In this document: in pieces, positions 58,422 through 64,000 of the stretch
How positions within the stretch are numbered: the stretch's first letter is position 1
Layout of the letters: every line of letters begins with the position of its first letter
Source of the DNA: an uncultured Fibrobacter sp.
GTDB lineage: Bacteria; Fibrobacterota; Fibrobacteria; Fibrobacterales; Fibrobacteraceae
Assembly (NCBI GenBank): GCA_946186895.1
Contig: CAMHOW010000002.1
Coordinates: 48,227-112,226 of the forward strand
Direction of reading: 5' to 3'
DNA: 64,000 nt
Notes under the pieces: model-generated
What the model saw: the letters and a program-made list of their open reading frames with translations, nothing else
What the model was told of the DNA's origin: nothing
Databases searched by the model: none
Made by a program: the position numbers and the translations under genes

Positions 58422-60152
58422 ATGAAAGAAGCCAGAGCCGTAAAGTTTTCCCAGAGCACCATCTTCAAGAGCCTGCTGCTCCTGATCCTCTCTACGGTAT
58501 TGATCGCTACCATCAGCATCTTCTTTTTCGCTAGGGGGCAGATAAAGTCCCTAATCAGCTGGAGCAGCGACAACAACCGGGCCCAACTACGGCAAATGGT
58601 CATTGCCGCCAATAACGAAATCCGTCTGTTCGCAAACCGAATTATCTTCCTCACCCACACAAACGAAATCCAGAGCCTAGATTCAGCCACTGCTGGAGGC
58701 TACCTCAACAGCGACAACATTGCGGCCCTTTTCAACGACGACGAGACCATCGAGTTATACGACGACGAGAACCAGCTGATCTGCGAAAGGGAAAACGATT
58801 TTGTAGACGAAAAGGTCCACATCCATTACGACATCTCGAAAATTCCAAAGCACAATTCTTTCTTTAGCCCGTGGTGCATTGACGATGAGCATGCCCTGCC
58901 CACCCGAATTTTCGCATCGGAAGTCATCAAGGATGGAAACGACAAGGGCATCTTGCTTGCCAACTTTTCTTTCGCCCGACTGGATAAGTATCTCGCCGAC
59001 TGTAAGGTGGGTAAAAACGGATTCGTTATAGCCGTTTCAGAAAACGGAGAAATTTTATACCACCCTGACTTCTTGGTGAATGGCCGAAAGCAGCTGAATA
59101 TTACGAACCTAGGTTTCGAACCTATCAAGCCACACCACTATGAATCCCTGGCACCCACCTTTGTCAAACTGAAAAACGGGAAGGAATACCTAGTCAACTA
59201 CGAATTCAGTCACGCCTTCCAGTTCGGCCTGATTTCCCTACAGCCCCGCCAAGAAATCGAGGCTATGGCATCTGCCATCAAGCAATCCAGCCTGTTGTTC
59301 CTTTTCGGCACAAGTATTGTATCCTGTCTCATCTCTTTTTGGATGTTCATCATTTTAGGAAAGCCCCTGAACAAGCTGATCGGCCACATGAAAAAAATCA
59401 CCAACGACAATTTTGATGTTCCCGAGATCCGGTTCGGCAGGCGTGATGACGAAGTGGGGCAGCTTTCCAAAGCTTTCAACATGATGCACAGCACCGTCAG
59501 GAGCCAGTTCAAGGAACTGCAATCCCATAGGGAAATTCTGGAACAAGAGGTCAACGAACGGACGCAGGAACTGGAAGAAGCCAATAAAAAACTGCGCATC
59601 ATGTCCCGTACCGACGAACTGACGGAACTCCCCAACCGCAGAAGCATTCACGAACATATCGAAAACGAGATTAGCCGCATTTCCAGGTCCCACAAGCCAC
59701 TTTGTTTTGTATTTATTGACATAGACCATTTCAAGAAGATCAACGACACCTACGGGCATTCCTGTGGTGACGAAGTACTAAAATCCGTAGCCCAGACCAT
59801 ACGCGGGCTATTGCGGAACTATGATATCGTGGGAAGATACGGTGGCGAGGAATTTTTGGTGTTGCTCCCCGAAACGGACCTGGACGGGGCCGCCGTAGTG
59901 GCAGAGCGCTTCCGTGAGCAGGTAGAAGATCAGTCCATCAAGTATGCGGACTATATTATCAACGTGACCATCACCTTGGGTGTTTCCAAATACGACGGAC
60001 GTCTCGGTGCTGACCGCAGTATCCAAATGGCGGACAAGGCTCTTTACGAGGGCAAGGAAGCTGGCAGGAACAGGGTCGTAGTCTGGACCCCCGACAGGAC
60101 ATCTGAAGACGACTACCGTGCAGCAGCCATAGAAATGGCTAAGCAGCGCTAA
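58422..60152 (+). CDS. Membrane diguanylate cyclase (dCache-HAMP-GGDEF)
   Basis: 576 residues. Helix 1 at about 17-38 (LLLLILSTVLIATISIFFFARG), an extracytoplasmic Cache-like domain to about 285, helix 2 (LLFLFGTSIVSCLISFWMFIIL), a HAMP segment (GKPLNKLIGHMKKITNDNFDV), coiled coil, then GGDEF. The active loop is GRYGGEEF. The inhibitory c-di-GMP site RxxD is present (RNYD, five residues before GGEEF), so product inhibition is expected. Signals from the periplasm are turned into c-di-GMP; no effector is in the window. Confidence 0.93.
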   Translation: MKEARAVKFSQSTIFKSLLLLILSTVLIATISIFFFARGQIKSLISWSSDNNRAQLRQMVIAANNEIRLFANRIIFLTHTNEIQSLDSATAGGYLNSDNIAALFNDDETIELYDDENQLICERENDFVDEKVHIHYDISKIPKHNSFFSPWCIDDEHALPTRIFASEVIKDGNDKGILLANFSFARLDKYLADCKVGKNGFVIAVSENGEILYHPDFLVNGRKQLNITNLGFEPIKPHHYESLAPTFVKLKNGKEYLVNYEFSHAFQFGLISLQPRQEIEAMASAIKQSSLLFLFGTSIVSCLISFWMFIILGKPLNKLIGHMKKITNDNFDVPEIRFGRRDDEVGQLSKAFNMMHSTVRSQFKELQSHREILEQEVNERTQELEEANKKLRIMSRTDELTELPNRRSIHEHIENEISRISRSHKPLCFVFIDIDHFKKINDTYGHSCGDEVLKSVAQTIRGLLRNYDIVGRYGGEEFLVLLPETDLDGAAVVAERFREQVEDQSIKYADYIINVTITLGVSKYDGRLGADRSIQMADKALYEGKEAGRNRVVVWTPDRTSEDDYRAAAIEMAKQR

Positions 60153-60153
60153 A

Positions 60154-61437
60154 TCAATGGGGAATAAGCATCAGGCTCTGTTTTAGGAACTTCAGCTGTT
60201 GCCTTGAAAATTCCCTCATGGATTTATCCGAACTCACGGGGAACATAAACAAGTAAGCATCGGGGCAACTATCCTCGTCAAACGCAACCCCGTAGGCAGA
60301 CCGGTCCATCATCCTGTACACCTGACCCGGCATGGAATAATCGGACTTTGCACTAGGCGAACCCTTCTTGTACAGGCCACTTTGCAAAAGCTCCGGGCAG
60401 TAGGGAGTATCCTCGAATCCATCTTCCAAAATGGACAAGTCCTGATAGCTTTCCAAATCAGCCCAGGTAGAGGTGGTATGCTTGAGTCCAAAGAAATGCC
60501 CTGTCTCGTGGACCGCCACCTTTACAATTTCATCGGCGGCCAAGGGGCGCTCTCCCGCATTGGAAAGAACGTGGGAACCTACAACAACCGTACTTCTCTC
60601 ACCACCGATAAGATTCGACGCAAAAAGCCCTGCATATCCCAAGGAATTCAGTTCGTCAATACGGTGAACAAGCACAATATCCAGTGCCTCGGTCACCCCC
60701 TTAGCAGGCCAATTGCCCAATTCGGAAAGAGTCATATCACCGGAAGGGCTTTCGGCATGCCAGTGCCTATCGGCCGGATACTTTTCTCCCAATGATGGAT
60801 GCTTTTCCGCATAATTGACATAGATGGTGTCAATGACAATACTGGTATAATTTTTACGGAATGCACTGATTAATAACCGAGAAAGGCTATCCATGCTCGG
60901 AGCTCCCTCAATAGGGTCTATCAGCCCAACCGAAATGAGGTTCAAGGAAAGGGTATCCGAATAACTTCCTGAACCTTCAAACTTTACGTCGCTTATTTTT
61001 CCCCGATAATAGGTATCGTCTTCGACTAACGTAAGAACCCAGCTAGATCTTTCATTTTCTTCACAGACAAAAGAAAAAACGTAGTGATCACCACTGATTT
61101 TTGGTTCTAGCGTTTTCATCTTAGACAAGCCATAGCGTTCACCGTCGCGTTGTTTATAAGAGCGGAATAGTTGCATCTTCGGAGCTTCGTGAGTGGGGTC
61201 CACACCGAAAGAAAGGGTATAATGTCCACCCGGATGAACAATCATCATGATTCCGGTAGCAAGATTCGCCTCAATTGAATCTCCTAGCTTGGGATCATTG
61301 GGGAAAATGGCATAAAACTCCCTATCCCTAGGATAAACAATGACCTCCGGGTCAGACGATTCGGTACAGGCCACTAGGGAAAAGAGAGTTCCCCAAATAA
61401 AAATGAAAAAAATGAACAAGGGGCAGGCTTTTTTCAC
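60154..61437 (-). CDS. HExxHxxGxxH zinc metalloprotease lipoprotein
   Basis: 427 residues from a GTG at 61437, chosen because it gives a normal lipoprotein signal VKKACPLFIFFIFIWGTLFSLVAC; the frame is open to 61509 but without a better ribosome site. The mature part is beta-rich (GHYTLSFGVDPTH). The catalytic motif is VAVHETGHFFGLKH (three zinc His and the Glu base) with a later Met (YSMPGQVYRMMD) that could form the Met-turn, so a metzincin-type protease is likely. It is tail-to-tail with the GGDEF gene, one base apart. Substrate unknown. Confidence 0.83.
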   Translation of the reverse strand: MKKACPLFIFFIFIWGTLFSLVACTESSDPEVIVYPRDREFYAIFPNDPKLGDSIEANLATGIMMIVHPGGHYTLSFGVDPTHEAPKMQLFRSYKQRDGERYGLSKMKTLEPKISGDHYVFSFVCEENERSSWVLTLVEDDTYYRGKISDVKFEGSGSYSDTLSLNLISVGLIDPIEGAPSMDSLSRLLISAFRKNYTSIVIDTIYVNYAEKHPSLGEKYPADRHWHAESPSGDMTLSELGNWPAKGVTEALDIVLVHRIDELNSLGYAGLFASNLIGGERSTVVVGSHVLSNAGERPLAADEIVKVAVHETGHFFGLKHTTSTWADLESYQDLSILEDGFEDTPYCPELLQSGLYKKGSPSAKSDYSMPGQVYRMMDRSAYGVAFDEDSCPDAYLFMFPVSSDKSMREFSRQQLKFLKQSLMLIPH

Positions 61438-61457
61438 AACAAAAAAGCGTCTTATAC
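61431..61457 (+). promoter_or_regulatory. Possible promoter of comEC, sharing the nuclease-leader motif
   Basis: TTTTCACAACAAAAAAGCGT then CTTATAC, close to the core of the three nuclease leaders (CACAAAAAAACGTCTTATAC). TATAC ends 72 nt before the comEC ATG. It overlaps the 5' end of the metalloprotease gene on the other strand. Confidence 0.45.
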
Positions 61458-61529
61458 AAAGAGAAGCAAAAAAAGACAGCCCGGCCATGCCACAAAAGTA
61501 CAAAAACAAGCCCTATAGGATTACATAAG

Positions 61530-63929
61530 ATGAAGTTTTTTTCTTCTTTTCAAGAATTAACAAACCCTCTGGCAGGAAAGCCCGCCTTGGTAGCCTCACT
61601 GACACTGATGGCAACCATTACCACAAAGGACGCGCCACAATATGGGGCTATTCTTTTGATTCTATTGTGGGCACTAGTCCATATTTCTAGAAAATTTCTC
61701 CAGAAAGTCATTCTTATGGCTCTGCTGGCGGGAATGGCAAGTATTCTGGTGTCGGCGTGGACACATTCGGGTATAGAAACGTCCGCGAATTCGGTACCAG
61801 AGGTGCCGCCCAGCGAAGGCTGCGGGACCATTGAGGCAGTACTCCCCCGGAGTAACGGCGTGGCGTTTATTGTGCAGACAACAAACTCTAACGGCGACGG
61901 CGATCGCAAAAATGGTGCCGGAATGGTCCGCGTACGACTAACGGAAAAACGCTCGCTATCCCTTTTGCCAGAACCCGGAGATTCACTCTGCTACGAGGCG
62001 GCCTGGTACCCGGTGGAGCCTCCGACGGTTCCCGGGGCGTTCGATACACACAAGTGGCTGGAGGGCCAGGGGCTCATGGCCTACGGGAAGCTCAAGCATT
62101 GGAAAAGCTGGCATGGCAGCTGGAATCCCGAGCGGAGCTTTTACCATTTCAGGAACTGGATCAAGGCAAGGCTTTCCCGGTTTTTGGATCCGGCGGAAAC
62201 GGGGCTTTTGATGGGGCTCTTGGCCGGGGACAGGAGTGGCATACCCGAGACTCTGCGGAGTGACTTTCAGCGGTCGGGACTGGTACATGTTCTTGCCATT
62301 AGTGGCTTTCATGTGGTGCTTTTGGCAGGGCTCCTGATGACGTTTTTGAAAGCGACGGGACTCCCCCACAGGATTGTGCGGGTGGTGGGAATCTTACTCC
62401 TCGCCATCTACGTGCCTGTTACCGGAGGCTCCCCTGCGGTGACCCGTGCCGTCATCATGTTTGCCGTGCCACAAGTGGGCATGCTTTTCCAGCGACCGGC
62501 AGGTGCGCTGAACAGCCTGGGAGTGGCCCTGATCTTTATACTTTTGCCGAACCCGCAGGTACTCTGGAATCCGGGATTCCAGCTTTCGGCGGCGGCTACC
62601 GTGGGGATTATTCTCGGCTCTAGCCACAATCCCCTAAGGGCATTACCCGAAGGTCTTTCGAAGAATAGGCTGTGGGGCAAGTTCCAGGGTTTTATACTGG
62701 AGCCAACCTTTACCACCGTCTGCGCGACCCTGGCAACGGCGCCATTCTTGATTTACCATTTCAAGACTCTCGCTCCCCTCGCCTGGCTCGGAAACATCAT
62801 CATCGTGCCGTTGATTTCTTGGGGCATGGAGGCGGGGCTTTTCGCATTGCTGTCGCCCTTCGACTTTCTGACGGAGACCTTCTGCAGCGCCGCCTCGGTT
62901 ATGCTTAGGAGTGCGAGCCTACTGACACGCCTGCTTTCCGATTCCTCGGCTGCTTCAGTGACAGTGGGGCCCTATCCTCCCTTTGTGCTGTTGCTGATGG
63001 GCTTTGTATTCGCGTTGCTCCCTAGTACCCGAAGGAGCCGGCTGGGAGGAATCTTGTTTGTCCTAGGTATTCTGTTTTTCAGTTGTCTTTACTTTGTGTG
63101 TAGCTATAGGGATGTAACGCTTCCTTCCTGGAAGTTGACCGCCATCGACATCGGGCAAGGGGACGCCATCCTGATCACCACGCCTTCGGGCAGGAACATT
63201 CTGATTGATAGCGGGCCCAATGACCGTAGGGATTCCGGCAAGGACATTATCGTGCCGTTTCTGCGGCACTCGGGAATTCTCACGCTGGACGCCCTGGTGG
63301 TGACCCACGCCGACGCCGACCATTTCGGCGGGGTCCTCGGGATTGTAAAAAGTTTTCCCGTCAAGGAACTCTGGATCAGCGAATGCGCAAGGCTGGAGCC
63401 GAAACCCGCCTGGATTAAAACCATGGCCGTGGCGCTGGAACGGGGAATCCCCCTGCGGGATATCGGCCGGGGGTTCTCCTGGTCCGAGAACTTTTTCGAG
63501 ATTCGGGCCCTGCACCCTGTTTCTAGCGATAGGTGCGCAGAGACCAACGAAGAGAGCATTACCTTCCGGGTAAAGGGCCTGGGGCATTCCGCCATCTTGA
63601 CCGGAGACTTGACGGTGGCGGGCGAAAAGAAAATACTCCGGTCTCACGCCTTCTTGAAAAGTGACGTGCTGAAACTGGGCCATCACGGCAGCAAGACGTC
63701 TAGCAGCAGGAACTTTTTAACGGCGGTAGGTCCAAGACTCGCCCTGGTCTCCAGCGGTCGGAAGAACCGGTTCCGCCACCCCCACAAGCAAGTGGTGGAA
63801 CGACTCGATTCCTTGGGAATTCCCTACCTGAACACGGCCACCCGCGGGACCATTACCGTACAGTTCACCCCCGACACCATGCTGGTAGAGACCATGCTAC
63901 CAGGGGATATGACTGAGAGAGGAAATTAA
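61530..63929 (+). CDS. comEC: ComEC/Rec2-type DNA uptake channel
   Basis: 799 residues. An N-terminal membrane pair and OB-like DUF4131 region (about 25-190), the competence domain (FQRSGLVHVLAISGFHVVLLAGLL... with several helices), and a C-terminal metallo-beta-lactamase domain (from about 535: AIDIGQGDAILI, VVTHADADHFGG, LKLGHHGSKTS). All metal motifs are intact. ComEC carries single-stranded DNA across the inner membrane, and the pilus clusters in this window may provide the uptake pilus (inference). Confidence 0.95.
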   Translation: MKFFSSFQELTNPLAGKPALVASLTLMATITTKDAPQYGAILLILLWALVHISRKFLQKVILMALLAGMASILVSAWTHSGIETSANSVPEVPPSEGCGTIEAVLPRSNGVAFIVQTTNSNGDGDRKNGAGMVRVRLTEKRSLSLLPEPGDSLCYEAAWYPVEPPTVPGAFDTHKWLEGQGLMAYGKLKHWKSWHGSWNPERSFYHFRNWIKARLSRFLDPAETGLLMGLLAGDRSGIPETLRSDFQRSGLVHVLAISGFHVVLLAGLLMTFLKATGLPHRIVRVVGILLLAIYVPVTGGSPAVTRAVIMFAVPQVGMLFQRPAGALNSLGVALIFILLPNPQVLWNPGFQLSAAATVGIILGSSHNPLRALPEGLSKNRLWGKFQGFILEPTFTTVCATLATAPFLIYHFKTLAPLAWLGNIIIVPLISWGMEAGLFALLSPFDFLTETFCSAASVMLRSASLLTRLLSDSSAASVTVGPYPPFVLLLMGFVFALLPSTRRSRLGGILFVLGILFFSCLYFVCSYRDVTLPSWKLTAIDIGQGDAILITTPSGRNILIDSGPNDRRDSGKDIIVPFLRHSGILTLDALVVTHADADHFGGVLGIVKSFPVKELWISECARLEPKPAWIKTMAVALERGIPLRDIGRGFSWSENFFEIRALHPVSSDRCAETNEESITFRVKGLGHSAILTGDLTVAGEKKILRSHAFLKSDVLKLGHHGSKTSSSRNFLTAVGPRLALVSSGRKNRFRHPHKQVVERLDSLGIPYLNTATRGTITVQFTPDTMLVETMLPGDMTERGN

Positions 63930-63934
63930 ACCTA

Positions 63935-63963
63935 TTGACAAAATAATAATGTATATATATATT
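63935..63963 (+). promoter_or_regulatory. Consensus sigma-70-type promoter at the right edge
   Basis: TTGACA (63935-63940), 17-nt A/T spacer, TATATT (63958-63963). The expected start point falls at or next to the ATG at 63970, suggesting a leaderless transcript. Confidence 0.7.
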
Positions 63964-63969
63964 ATATAT

Positions 63970-64000
63970 ATGAAACGCAACTATGACTTCAGCAATGCGG
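63970..64000 (+). CDS. Start of a CopG/RHH-type antitoxin-like gene, cut by the window edge
   Basis: The visible codons read MKRNYDFSNA. This N-terminus (M-K-x-x-Y-D-F-S-x-A) is typical of small CopG/ribbon-helix-helix antitoxins that continue K-N-P-Y-x-x-x-L-K-K-Q. No ribosome-binding site precedes it. Only ten codons are visible, so family and partner toxin cannot be checked. Confidence 0.45.
   Translation, partial: MKRNYDFSNA

Overview
The window is chromosomal DNA from a Fibrobacter-type bacterium (phylum Fibrobacterota, close to the F. succinogenes group). Lineage-typical families support this: a fibro-slime protein at the left edge, a FISUMP (F. succinogenes major paralogous domain) lipoprotein near 46 kb, a protein with a type IX secretion-like C-terminal sorting domain near 52 kb, and Ser-rich lipoproteins with PKD/Ig-like folds. 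Spacing is tight, with many ATGA/TGATG overlaps. No rRNA, tRNA or CRISPR array was recognised.

Layout. 0-7.6 kb (minus strand): a truncated fibro-slime protein, then three paralogous surface lipoproteins sharing an N-terminal DD-x-x-ALLNYG module. 7.6-11.2 kb (plus strand): three divergent Rpn/PD-(D/E)XK 'transposase-type' nuclease genes. Each is preceded by a homologous leader of exactly 108 nt, and each contains an in-frame GAGG-N8-ATG near its 3' end that could start a small C-terminal protein, as in intragenic-antitoxin Rpn systems. 11.3-21.9 kb (minus): an operon of three minor pseudopilins and one giant pilin-anchored protein of about 2650 residues. 22-25.5 kb: a SulP anion transporter and three small genes. 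25.6-27.2 kb: a plus-strand processive-type GT2 glycosyltransferase. 27.2-35.5 kb (minus): a second pilus/type II-like cluster (trm112-like, a FimV-like repeat protein, pilT, secretin, a fused inner-membrane adaptor, three pseudopilins). 35.6-42 kb (minus): glycosyltransferases, a polyprenyl-phosphate mannose synthase and a DUF2723/TMEM260-type membrane protein, after nusB. 42.5-44.8 kb: ribE-ribBA-ribH. 44.8-47.5 kb: repeat-rich DNA with the FISUMP lipoprotein and a GIY-YIG gene bracketed by inverted REP-like hairpins. 47.5-53.6 kb (minus): ribD, a rhodanese lipoprotein, a PAS-like sensor, a beta-barrel-like protein, a lamin-tail/T9SS-type protein and an M23 peptidase. 53.8-64 kb: a DUF349 protein, Sua5/TsaC, a DUF3332 lipoprotein, a GGDEF cyclase, a metalloprotease lipoprotein, ComEC, and the first codons of a CopG/RHH-type antitoxin at the right edge.

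How the parts fit (inference): the window is dominated by cell-surface machinery. The pilin and secretin clusters could assemble or export fibres, the lipoproteins and the giant pilin share Ig-like modules, and the mannose-synthase/DUF2723 pair could glycosylate such modules. The repeat-associated nuclease genes and the edge antitoxin form the accessory component. The most novel signals are the triplicated leader plus intragenic start in the Rpn genes, the REP-bracketed GIY-YIG unit, the giant pilin with its matching lipoproteins, and the tandem amphipathic motifs in the FimV-like protein.
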